Part shown: positions 14,225 to 21,815 of the stretch, in pieces
How positions within the stretch are numbered: position 1 is the stretch's first letter
Layout of the letters: each line of letters opens with the position of its first letter
Origin: Gammaproteobacteria bacterium
GTDB lineage: Bacteria > Pseudomonadota > Gammaproteobacteria > Xanthomonadales > Rhodanobacteraceae
Reading direction: 5' to 3'
Assembly: GCA_021324095.1 (NCBI GenBank)
Contig: JAJPJT010000005.1
Location: 56,826-120,825, forward strand
Length of the DNA: 64,000 bases
Program-made: the position numbers and the translations under genes
Notes under the pieces: generated by a model
The model's database searches: none
The model's input: only the letters and a program-made list of their open reading frames with translations
What the model was told of the DNA's origin: nothing

Positions 14225-15271
14225 ATGGCCGAACCCCTCGAATCGCTTTGCCTGTTGCGCACTTCCGCCCTCGGCGACGTCACGCATGTCGTGCCGCTGG
14301 TGCGCACGTTGCAGTCAACATGGCCCGCGACGCGGCTCACCTGGATCGTCGGCAAGCTGGAACACAGGCTGGTGGGCGACATCGCCGACGTCGAGTTCGT
14401 GGTATTCGACAAGGCTGCCGGCGCGGCAGGCTACCGCGTGGTGCGCCGCGCACTCGCGGGGCGCCGCTTCGGCGCGCTGCTGCACATGCAGGTCGCGTTG
14501 CGGGCCAACCTGCTCAGCCTCGCGGTGCATGCCGAGCGCCGGATCGGCTACGACCACGCGCGTGCCAAGGACCTGCACGGATTGTTCGTGCGGGAACGCA
14601 TCCCCGCGCGCACGGGCGAGCACGTGCTGGATGCGATCGGCAGTTTCGTCGAGCCGCTGGGTCTCAGGCAAACGCAAGTTCGCTGGGACATTCCGATCCC
14701 GGCCGAGGCACACGCGTGGGCCGATGCGCAATGGTCCGACGACGGGCAACCGACGCTGATCATCAGCGCCGCGTCCAGCCACGCCGTGCGCAACTGGCGC
14801 GCCGACCGCTACGCCACCGTCGCCGACCATGCGGCACGCGCCTTGCGGATGCGCGTGGTAATGACCGGCGGGCCCTCCGCAGCCGAGCGCGCGTTGGGCG
14901 ATGCGATCCTCGCCAAGATGGAAACGCGCCCGCTCGACCTGATCGGACGCGATACGCTGAAACGTGCACTTGCGCTTTATCAGCGCGCATCCATCGTGCT
15001 GACGCCCGACGCAGGCCCGATGCACATGGCCAATGCGGTCGGCGCGCGCGTGCTGGGTCTGCACGCCGCGAGCAATCCCGCGCGATCCGGGCCCTATTCC
15101 GACCGCCGCTGGTGCGTCGACCGTTACGATGACGCCGCGCGCAAATACCTGCACAAATCCGCAACGGAAGTCCCGTGGGGCACCAAGATCGAATACCCCG
15201 GCGTGATGGATCTCGTCACGGTGGAAGAGGTGATCGCAAAACTGGAAGCGGCGATGAAAGAAACGTCGTAA
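14225..15271 (+). CDS. waaC: LPS heptosyltransferase I
   Basis: Glycosyltransferase family 9 protein of 348 residues that adds the first heptose to Kdo of the LPS inner core at the inner membrane. The start LCLLRTSALGDVTHVVPLVR is the classical heptosyltransferase N-terminus. The C-terminal ADP-heptose site shows LTPDAGPMHMANAVGARVLG, and the ending KIEYPGVMDLVTVEEV fits WaaC. Divergent partner kdkA acts on the same inner-core region. Confidence 0.94.
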   Translation: MAEPLESLCLLRTSALGDVTHVVPLVRTLQSTWPATRLTWIVGKLEHRLVGDIADVEFVVFDKAAGAAGYRVVRRALAGRRFGALLHMQVALRANLLSLAVHAERRIGYDHARAKDLHGLFVRERIPARTGEHVLDAIGSFVEPLGLRQTQVRWDIPIPAEAHAWADAQWSDDGQPTLIISAASSHAVRNWRADRYATVADHAARALRMRVVMTGGPSAAERALGDAILAKMETRPLDLIGRDTLKRALALYQRASIVLTPDAGPMHMANAVGARVLGLHAASNPARSGPYSDRRWCVDRYDDAARKYLHKSATEVPWGTKIEYPGVMDLVTVEEVIAKLEAAMKETS

Positions 15272-15378
15272 CGCGTAGCCTGCAGAACGAAGTGATTGCG
15301 TTGCAGAGCCTGTCTGGACTTGATCCGGGGTGCAGATGCAGTCGCCGCTGAACACCTTCACCCGGGCTACACGACGAG

Positions 15379-15780
15379 CTAAAGCGAGCCGCCGTATTCC
15401 TGATAGGACTTTTCTTCCACCAGCCGCGAACCCAATTTGAGGTTGATCGCGCGCTTGACCGCCGCCCGCCGGTCATTGGTGTGATACACCGCCCGCGCCA
15501 GCTCGATGAAGTGCGCGTCGAAGGCCTGGTCGCGTTCCTTCACGCGGATTTCATCTTCGATTTCCCAGAGCGCTTCATTGATGTGTTTCAGCTCGGCGCG
15601 TTCCGCCGCGATATCGATGCGTGACGCAGCATCGCCGTTCCACAGCGCATCCAGCAACTGCAGTTCGTCGCGCACGTTTTTCAGCTTGGCCAAATCGGTC
15701 ATCCGTTCGGATTTGATTTCGAGGATCGTGATCTTGTCGATCAGTTCGCCGTAGGAAACGGGTGCGGAGATCAGGCTCAT
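15379..15780 (-). CDS. DUF6165 family protein
   Basis: 133 residues from the ATG at 15780 (MSLISAPVSYGELIDKITI). The protein is almost wholly helical and charged, with ITILEIKSERMTDLAKLKNV and EALWEIEDEIRVKER suggesting a coiled coil. The family is commonly found beside LPS or glycosyltransferase genes, which fits waaC next door, but its function is not known. An upstream in-frame extension to 15876 has no family similarity that I can see. The 107-nt gap to waaC holds no gene. Confidence 0.8.
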   Translation of the reverse strand: MSLISAPVSYGELIDKITILEIKSERMTDLAKLKNVRDELQLLDALWNGDAASRIDIAAERAELKHINEALWEIEDEIRVKERDQAFDAHFIELARAVYHTNDRRAAVKRAINLKLGSRLVEEKSYQEYGGSL

Positions 15781-15918
15781 TCGGGAATCGCTCAGAAGAA
15801 TTACGCGCAGCGTAACAAGGCGCTGGGCCTTGCACACCTGTCCCTTGCATTTCAGACGACGCTCCCCACAGTTCAACGTGTGCCCCGATGCGACACGCCG
15901 AACTCATGGAGTACAGCG

Positions 15919-16614
15919 ATGAAGATTCTGATGGTGCTGACCTCGCACGGCCAGCTTGGTGATACCGGCAAAACCACCGGTTTGTGGCTGGAGGAACTGG
16001 CCGCACCCTACTACGTCTTCAAGGATGCGGGCGCCAGCGTCACGCTGGCTTCACCGTCAGGTGGCGCGCCGCCGATCGATCCCAACAGCGAACAGCCCGA
16101 CAGCCAGACGAATGCCACCCGGCGGTTCCGTGCCGATTCCGTTGCAATGCAGGCGCTTTCGCACACCCACAAGCTCGTGGACATCGACACGGAAAACTTT
16201 GACGCGGTGTTCTACCCCGGAGGGCACGGGCCGCTGTGGGATCTCGCCAGCAACGACGACTCCCTGCGCGTGATCGAGACGCTGTATGCCGAAGGCAAGC
16301 CCGTCGCCGCGGTCTGCCACGGTCCGGCGGCACTGCGCGACGCGCGGGGACCGTTCGGCCTGCCGCTGCTGCGCGGCAAGGCCGTCACCGGGTTTTCCGA
16401 TTCCGAGGAACGCGCGACAGGACTCATCGACGAGGTGCCATTCCTGGTCGAGGATATGCTGAAGGAAAACGGCGGCATGTATTCGAGTGCCGCGGATTGG
16501 CAGTCCCACGTGGTAGTTTCGGGCAACCTCATCACCGGTCAGAATCCCGCATCGTCGACCGACGCAGCGAAAGCCGTGCTGGAGCAGTTGCAGCAGCAGG
16601 CGATTGCCGCCTGA
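15919..16614 (+). CDS. DJ-1/PfpI-type glutamine amidotransferase-like protein
   Basis: 231-residue protein of the class-I glutamine amidotransferase-like superfamily, Hsp31/YhbO-like branch. The nucleophile elbow is AVCHGPAALRDA (Cys near residue 136), preceded by FYPGGHGPLWDLA, the usual GGHG turn. Members are glyoxalase III or deglycase-like enzymes or chaperones; which one applies here cannot be decided. The start ATG at 15919 gives the canonical MKILMVLTSH; it follows TGGAGTACAGCG. It converges with the amidase gene. Confidence 0.9.
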   Translation: MKILMVLTSHGQLGDTGKTTGLWLEELAAPYYVFKDAGASVTLASPSGGAPPIDPNSEQPDSQTNATRRFRADSVAMQALSHTHKLVDIDTENFDAVFYPGGHGPLWDLASNDDSLRVIETLYAEGKPVAAVCHGPAALRDARGPFGLPLLRGKAVTGFSDSEERATGLIDEVPFLVEDMLKENGGMYSSAADWQSHVVVSGNLITGQNPASSTDAAKAVLEQLQQQAIAA

Positions 16615-16700
16615 ATCCCGCGGCACGTGGATGGGCTGGGTCGACTGCGGCCGCCAGGCGCGCCGACGTGATCGTTGCGTAAAGACGCTCGTTCGCTCGA

Positions 16701-18356
16701 TCAATGCGATGACGGGTTACGACCCGGTTCCGCCGACGCGCTCGATTTCTGCGTGTATGGATCGATTCCGGCCGGCGCAGGCAAGGCTTTCAGAAACTCC
16801 GGATTTCGCCGCGCGTGGGTGGCTTGCTCGTAGGCGTAGGCGATGCCGATCAACGTCGGCTCGCTCCACTTGCGCCCGAAGAACAGCATGCCGACCGGAA
16901 GGCCGTGCACGAAGCCAGCTGGCACCGTGATCGATGGGTAACCTGCCACCGCGGCGGGACCATACGACGAGGGCAGATCCGGATCGCCGTTCACCAGATC
17001 GATCCGCCATGCGGGATCTTGGGCGGGGGCCAGCAGCGCATCCAAATGTTTTGCGTTCATCACGGCGTCGATGCCTTCGGGACCGGCCAGCTTCCGCAAC
17101 TTCGCCAGCGCATCCGTGTAGGCCTTGTCGGTGAGCGGACCCTCGGCTTCCGCCTTGATGAAGGTTTCCTGCCCGAACCAGGGCATCTCTTCCGCTGCGT
17201 GTGCCTTGTCGAAGGCGATCAAATCGGCGAGCGTATGCACCTTCAATCCCTTCCGCGTAGCGAGATAGGCGTTGATGCCGTGCTTGAACTCGTACCGCAG
17301 CACGGTCGTCTCGGCCTTGCCGTAATCGTTGACGTGCGGAATTTTCACCGGGTCGACGACGATGGCGCCGTGTGCGCGCAACACCTTTACCGTCTCGTCC
17401 AGCAGGCGCGTCACGTCCGGATTGTCGTCGACCAGATCGCGCACCACGCCGATGCGCTTGCCTTTGAGCGCATTAGCATCGAGAAACTTCGTGTAATCCG
17501 TCGCATGCTGGTCCGCATCCCTGGTCGCCGGATCGCGGGGATCAGTGCCCGCGATCGCGGTCAGCACGATCGCGGCATCGCGTACGTCGCGCGCGATCGG
17601 CCCCGCCGTATCCTGCGTCGAGCTGATGGGCACGATGCCGGCCCGGCTCACCAGACCCACGGTCGGCTTGATGCCCACCACCCCGTTCGCCGCCGAAGGG
17701 CAGATGACGGAACCGTTGGTTTCGGTGCCGATCGCGACCGTGACAAACCCCGCCGCAACCGCCGCCGCAGAGCCTGAGCTCGATCCGCATGCGGTGCGAT
17801 CCAGCACGTAGGGATTGCGCGTCAATCCGCCTCGCCCGCTCCAGCCGCTGGTCGCACGGCTCGAACGGAAGTTCGCCCACTCGCTGAGATTGGTCTTGCC
17901 CATGATCACTGCGCCGGCCTTGCGCAGTTTCGCCGCCACGGTTGCATCGCGCGGCGCCGGCGCGCCCAGCAACGCCAGCGATCCTGCCGTGGTCGGCATT
18001 TTGTCGCCGGTGTCGATGTTCGCCTTCAAGAGAATCGGGATGCCCCATAGCGGATCGTGTTTCCCTTTGCTGCGATTGACGTCGCGTTCCTTCGCGATCT
18101 TAATCGCATCAGGATTCAGTTCGATCACCGAATTCACCCGCGGTCCGGCCTGGTCGAGCGCGTCGATGCGCTGGATGAAATCACGCACGAGCTGCTGCGA
18201 ATCCAGCCTTCCGGCTGCCATCTGCTGCTGCAGGCTGGAGATGCTGGCGTATTCGATGGAAGCGTCGGATGACGCAGCAGATGGTGTCGACATGGCCGTC
18301 GTGCAAATGCCGCACAAGAGCGCGGCGGTACCGATTCCAAAAACACGAAGCTTCAT
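16701..18356 (-). CDS. exported amidase-signature hydrolase
   Basis: Amidase signature family enzyme of 551 residues with an N-terminal signal peptide (MKLRVFGIGTAALLCGICTT...), so periplasmic. The Ser-cisSer-Lys triad region is visible: catalytic Lys in PILLKANIDTGD, the glycine/serine signature CGSSSGSAAAVAAGFV and the nucleophile Ser in the following segment GTETNGSVICPSAANG. The ATG at 18356 is chosen for its GGAGG site 4 nt upstream. It lies 24 nt downstream of the gamma-glutamyltransferase gene, so the two may be one unit hydrolysing amides or peptides in the periplasm. The true substrate is unknown. Confidence 0.9.
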   Translation of the reverse strand: MKLRVFGIGTAALLCGICTTAMSTPSAASSDASIEYASISSLQQQMAAGRLDSQQLVRDFIQRIDALDQAGPRVNSVIELNPDAIKIAKERDVNRSKGKHDPLWGIPILLKANIDTGDKMPTTAGSLALLGAPAPRDATVAAKLRKAGAVIMGKTNLSEWANFRSSRATSGWSGRGGLTRNPYVLDRTACGSSSGSAAAVAAGFVTVAIGTETNGSVICPSAANGVVGIKPTVGLVSRAGIVPISSTQDTAGPIARDVRDAAIVLTAIAGTDPRDPATRDADQHATDYTKFLDANALKGKRIGVVRDLVDDNPDVTRLLDETVKVLRAHGAIVVDPVKIPHVNDYGKAETTVLRYEFKHGINAYLATRKGLKVHTLADLIAFDKAHAAEEMPWFGQETFIKAEAEGPLTDKAYTDALAKLRKLAGPEGIDAVMNAKHLDALLAPAQDPAWRIDLVNGDPDLPSSYGPAAVAGYPSITVPAGFVHGLPVGMLFFGRKWSEPTLIGIAYAYEQATHARRNPEFLKALPAPAGIDPYTQKSSASAEPGRNPSSH

Positions 18357-18380
18357 GGTTCCTCCCTCCAATCGGCTACT

Positions 18381-20240
18381 TCAATACCCGATCACTTCGC
18401 CATCCCTTCGAAATTCCGTCGCGCCCCAGTAGCCATGATCCTTCGCGTGGTACCGGATGGCCTCGTAGCCACCGTAGCCGCCTTCCGCGTGCGTGGTGAC
18501 TTTGACCTTGTAACCGCGTTCTCGCAATGCCGCTGCGATACCGGGATCGAATCCCGATTCCAGCATCACCATCCCCGTGCCCTCGGCGGCCACACCCGCC
18601 GGGGTCGCATCCCCAACGTGGGCCCAGCGCGCTGCGTCGCCCGCTTCCTGCACGTTCATGCCGAAATCGATCATGTTGACGAGCACCTGCGTTTGCCCCT
18701 GCGGCTGGAAGTAGCCACCCATCACGCCAAACGCCATCCACGGTTCGCCATCCTTCATCACGAAAGCCGGAATGATGGTGTGGAACGGACGCTTGCGCGG
18801 CGCGTAGACGTTGGCACTCTTCGGGTCGAGCGAATACAACGCACCGCGATCCTGGAACATGAAACCCAAGCCGGGGGCCGCCTCTCCCGAGCCCATGCCG
18901 GCATAGTTTGACTCGATCATCGAGACCATCATGCCATTGCTGTCGGCGGTCTCGAAGTCGGTGGTATCTCCGCTGCCGGATGGATACACCCCGGTCTGGT
19001 ACGGCAACGGATTGCCCGGCGCGATATTCGGATTGGCATGCTTGAGATCGATCAGCCTGCGCCGCTGGTCAGCGTAGGCATCCGACAGCAGGCCCTCGAT
19101 CGGTGCGTGGTAAAAGCGCGGATCGGCGTACCACTTCGACAGGTCCGCCGCGGCGAGCCGGAAAGCACCGATCTCGGCCATCAACGTGTCGGGACTGCCG
19201 AGCCCCATCTTCTTCAGGTCGAAGCCCTTCAAGACGTTGAGCGTCTCCAGCGTCGCAAACCCTTGGCCGTTCGGCGGCAACTCGTACACGTCGTAGCCAC
19301 GGTAGTTCACCGATTGCGGCGTCACCCATTCGCCGTGGAAATCCGCGAAATCGGAGTAATCGGGGCCGGTGCCGATGCTCTTGAAGAAATTCGCCATCAC
19401 ATGCGCGATCTGGCCCTTGTAGAACGCGTCACGTCCGCCCTGCGCGATCAGCCCCAGTGTATGCGCCATGTCGGGGTTCCGGAAAATTTCGCCCTGGCGC
19501 GGCGTATGCCCGTCGATCAGGAACACCTTCTGCGCATTTGCGAAATCCTTGATGAAGGCCTGATGCTTCTCGAAGCCTTCCCAATTGCCCTTCCAGTATT
19601 CGGCCACGACCTGGGTGACCGGAAAGCCGACGGTCGCGTAATGGATCGCGGGCGCGAGATCCTCGGCGATGGGCAACTTGCCGAACTTCTGGTGCAGCGC
19701 GAACCAGGCATCGACGATCCCGGGCACCGTCACCGGCAAGGGGCCGAGCAATGGGATCTCCTCGGTGGGTTTCATCCCGGCTTTTTCATAGGCCGCCTTC
19801 ACCTGTGCCTGCATCTGCTTCAGCGAGCGATCCTTGGGCGACCAGCCTGAGCCGTTGTAACCGTAAAGCTTGTGCGTTTTCGGATCCCACACGATCACGA
19901 ATGCATCGGCGCCGAGGCCGTTCAATACCGGCTCGGTGAGACAGAGCATCGCGCTCGTGGCGATCGCGGCGTCCACCGCGCTGCCGCCCTTCTTGAGGAT
20001 CTCGATTCCGGCCTCGGACGCGAGCGGCTGTTCGCTGGCCACCATCCCGTGCTGCGCGATCACCGGCGAACGCGATCCCCATGGCGCGCCGGCGTAACGG
20101 TCGCCGCGGCTGACGCCCGCATTCGCCGTACCGATGCCGGTGACGACAACAAATGCACCGACAAGACCCGTCAGCAGGACGCTTCGCAAATTGCTCAAAG
20201 CCAGACCGACCCGACTCGAATCACGTCTAGCTGGCATCAT
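18381..20240 (-). CDS. ggt: gamma-glutamyltransferase family protein, exported
   Basis: Ntn-fold gamma-glutamyltransferase of about 619 residues with a signal peptide (NLRSVLLTGLVGAFVVV...ANA), so periplasmic. It would cleave gamma-glutamyl bonds, for example of glutathione. GGT hallmarks are EILKKGGSAVDAAIA near the N-terminus and the autocleavage site GSGDTTDFETADSNG near residue 425, whose second Thr would become the nucleophile of the small subunit. The canonical TTH is TTD here. The start is put at the ATG at 20240 because GGAGG lies 9 nt before it; a longer in-frame start at 20285 is possible. Upstream partner of the amidase. Confidence 0.9.
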   Translation of the reverse strand: MMPARRDSSRVGLALSNLRSVLLTGLVGAFVVVTGIGTANAGVSRGDRYAGAPWGSRSPVIAQHGMVASEQPLASEAGIEILKKGGSAVDAAIATSAMLCLTEPVLNGLGADAFVIVWDPKTHKLYGYNGSGWSPKDRSLKQMQAQVKAAYEKAGMKPTEEIPLLGPLPVTVPGIVDAWFALHQKFGKLPIAEDLAPAIHYATVGFPVTQVVAEYWKGNWEGFEKHQAFIKDFANAQKVFLIDGHTPRQGEIFRNPDMAHTLGLIAQGGRDAFYKGQIAHVMANFFKSIGTGPDYSDFADFHGEWVTPQSVNYRGYDVYELPPNGQGFATLETLNVLKGFDLKKMGLGSPDTLMAEIGAFRLAAADLSKWYADPRFYHAPIEGLLSDAYADQRRRLIDLKHANPNIAPGNPLPYQTGVYPSGSGDTTDFETADSNGMMVSMIESNYAGMGSGEAAPGLGFMFQDRGALYSLDPKSANVYAPRKRPFHTIIPAFVMKDGEPWMAFGVMGGYFQPQGQTQVLVNMIDFGMNVQEAGDAARWAHVGDATPAGVAAEGTGMVMLESGFDPGIAAALRERGYKVKVTTHAEGGYGGYEAIRYHAKDHGYWGATEFRRDGEVIGY

Positions 20241-20341
20241 TTCATCCATCCTCCGAACTTGATACGCCGCTGCGAGTGTACGCATGGTACTTCAGCTGAC
20301 AGCGCCAGTCGGCATAACGATCCCACTCTTGGCGCCTGCTG

Positions 20342-20371
20342 TTGTCAGCTTTGCGCGCGAGCAATTATCAT
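20342..20371 (+). promoter_or_regulatory. sigma-70 promoter of the tRNA-Ser(CGA) locus
   Basis: TTGTCA (20342-20347) and TATCAT (20366-20371) are spaced by 18 bp. They lie upstream of the partial tRNA copy at 20439 and the intact tRNA at 20583, and also just outside the divergent ggt gene. No closer promoter for the tRNA was seen. Confidence 0.5.
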
Positions 20372-20438
20372 GTGCGGCTGGCTTCCATGGACGGCGAAGC
20401 GCGCCGGCAGCTACCAAACGCCGGGCGCTTCATATCTT

Positions 20439-20460
20439 GGAGAGGTGACAGAGCGGTCGA
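20439..20460 (+). pseudogene. partial tRNA-Ser copy (5' 22 nt) cut in the D-loop
   Basis: GGAGAGGTGACAGAGCGGTCGA matches the first 22 nt of the tRNA-Ser(CGA) at 20583 with two changes. It stops after GGTCGA of the D-loop, where element E4 is inserted; ATGCGCCGG of the tRNA resumes at 20541 for 9 nt and then the match ends. Confidence 0.75.
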
Positions 20461-20540
20461 CACATTCGCCGGGAGTGACTGGACAACCGAAGGTTGGCCC
20501 CGAGCGCAGCGAGGGGTGAGCCTCGACGACGAGGAGAACA
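20461..20540 (+). repeat. tRNA-Ser-inserted structured element, copy E4
   Basis: An 80-nt relative of E1-E3. It has an imperfect first stem (CATTCGC...), AACC-GAA-GGTT, CCCC/GGGG around GAGCGCAGCGA, and a fully different but perfect last stem CCTCG-ACGA-CGAGG. Junctions are GGTCGA on the left and GAACA/ATGCG on the right. Here the host site is the D-loop, not the T-loop. Confidence 0.85.
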
Positions 20541-20582
20541 ATGCGCCGGCCGGTTCTGCCATCACGCTGAGCGCTACATTCT

Positions 20583-20673
20583 GGAGAGGTGGCAGAGTGG
20601 TCGAATGCGCCGGATTCGAAATCCGGTTTACGGGTTTCCCGTAACGTGGGTTCGAATCCCACCCTCTCCGCCA
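20583..20673 (+). tRNA. tRNA-Ser(CGA)
   Basis: Intact 91-nt serine tRNA with encoded CCA. GGAGAGG (20583) pairs with CCTCTCC before GCCA (end 20673). The anticodon stem-loop GGATTCGAAATCC gives anticodon CGA (reads UCG). The long variable arm TTTACGGGTTTCCCGTAA and T-arm GTGGG-TTCGAAT-CCCAC are complete. The accessory island lies directly downstream, so this may have been an integration target. Confidence 0.95.
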
Positions 20674-20728
20674 AATCAAGAAGTTAGCCATACATCCGGT
20701 TACTTCTGATTGCAGGCAATTTCACACG

Positions 20729-20803
20729 TTGTCACCCCTCAGGGTGACAAGTGGGTGACAAAGCCTGCTGTGCCGAGCTTTGCAGAAGTTTTCAGTTGTC
20801 ACC
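20729..20803. repeat. four TTGTCACC(C) boxes, iteron- or operator-like
   Basis: The 9-mer TTGTCACCC or its complement GGGTGACAA occurs at 20729-20737 (forward), 20742-20750 (reverse), 20753-20761 (reverse), and as the 8-mer TTGTCACC at 20796-20803 (forward). The first two form a palindrome with a 4-nt loop. They stand between the tRNA and the HTH gene. Likely protein-binding sites (operator, excision or replication iterons); the protein is unknown. The rest of 20674-20961 shows no gene. Confidence 0.7.
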
Positions 20804-20961
20804 TGTTGCCGCCGACCGATGTCGGCTATCCTGCCCCGGAATCTTGAGCTGCCCCGCAACGGGGCACGAACCGGGCCACAGGGGGCGAAGTCAGCCCAAT
20901 CGCATTTAGGCGATCCCATCCCGCGGCCAGCCCGGGGCCGCACGTGGATGGACCGTGCCTG

Positions 20962-21303
20962 ATGCATTCCTTTGAACCTTTTCCGGACCGGAAGTCTTAC
21001 GCGTCCGCCCTTGGACCTGTACTTAATCTCGATGGGCTCGCGCAACTCTTGCATCGCGACCGCGCGACGATAAAAGCTGATCGATGCCGCGCCCCTCACC
21101 GCGTCCCTCCCGCGCACAAGCCTCCCGGCACCAAAGAGCCACTCTGGTTGCTTGACGAAGTGCTGCAATGGCTACGTGCGCACCCTGACTGTTCCCCCAA
21201 GCCCAACACTTCGCGTCGCATCGGCCGTCCCAAGAAGGCCGAACAAGTTCGGCGCGCACGCGCCAGTCGCATCCCTCCCAGCACCAGCGAGGTGGGCATG
21301 TGA
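20962..21303 (+). CDS. small HTH DNA-binding protein (AlpA/MerR-like)
   Basis: 113 residues from the ATG at 20962 (a GTG at 20944 would add six). The segment LDGLAQLLHRDRATIKADR followed by LWLLDEVLQWLRAHP reads as a winged HTH of the AlpA/excisionase or MerR-like kind found on prophages and integrative elements. The C-terminus is basic (RRIGRPKKAEQVRRAR). It is the first gene inside the island after the tRNA and its TTGTCACC boxes and may regulate or excise it, though no integrase gene is present. Confidence 0.6.
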   Translation: MHSFEPFPDRKSYASALGPVLNLDGLAQLLHRDRATIKADRCRAPHRVPPAHKPPGTKEPLWLLDEVLQWLRAHPDCSPKPNTSRRIGRPKKAEQVRRARASRIPPSTSEVGM

Positions 21304-21388
21304 TGCAGACCACGATTGGAGCCGAGAGGATCACGCAGCTGCATCCACGATCATCCGCGCAGGCGGAACCGTAACCTTCGACACCGCT

Positions 21389-21694
21389 ATGGTCATGCTT
21401 CGCGAAATCAAGCAGGCAACGTCCAGAACTCTGGCTTGGCTGGTGCGGGCGGACATGCTGCAGAAGATCCGGATCCCGGGCGGCGCCCACGTTTGGATGT
21501 CGACGCGCTCGCTGGTTGGCGAAAGCCTTCGCGACCAGCTCGACCGGCTTGCGCGGGTTCGCACGTTCGAACGGGAATGCGCCCGCCTTGATGCTCAGCT
21601 GGCGCGCGAGAGGCAGTTCAACCGCAAAGTAGAATTCAACCGCGCCCTTCGCGAAGCCAGGCAAGCGCTGCGAGCAGTCAAGAGCGGCAGCTGA
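21389..21694 (+). CDS. small helical protein, unknown
   Basis: 101 residues from ATG 21389; the frame is open further upstream but overlaps the HTH gene by 150 nt, so a later start was preferred. MVMLREIKQATSRTLAWLV followed by ADMLQKIRIPGGAHVWM could be a small winged helix, and the C-terminal half (RDQLDRLARVRTFERECARL, then LREARQALRAV) is coiled-coil-like. It has no recognised family. It probably belongs with the HTH gene to a decayed mobile element. Confidence 0.45.
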   Translation: MVMLREIKQATSRTLAWLVRADMLQKIRIPGGAHVWMSTRSLVGESLRDQLDRLARVRTFERECARLDAQLARERQFNRKVEFNRALREARQALRAVKSGS

Positions 21695-21775
21695 GGGCGC
21701 TGTTTGTGGGCGCGGCGCCAGGCGGCGGATCGAAAACCAGTCGGCCCGATGATAGGAAACCGGACGGCTCTAAAC

Positions 21776-21815
21776 TAGTAATTTGGACGCTATGCAATTA
21801 GTAAATTGGACGCTA
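21776..21815 (+). repeat. two 17-bp direct repeats before the DUF4143 ATPase gene
   Basis: TAGTAATTTGGACGCTA (21776-21792) and TAGTAAATTGGACGCTA (21799-21815) repeat with a 23-bp period and one mismatch. They are AT-rich against the background and overlap the likely promoter/start region of the ATPase gene, so they look like an operator for island expression. Confidence 0.7.

Noticed and set aside
20411..20674. Minus-strand frame opposite tRNA-Ser(CGA)
   Set aside because: Same artefact, complementary to the tRNA and the element.
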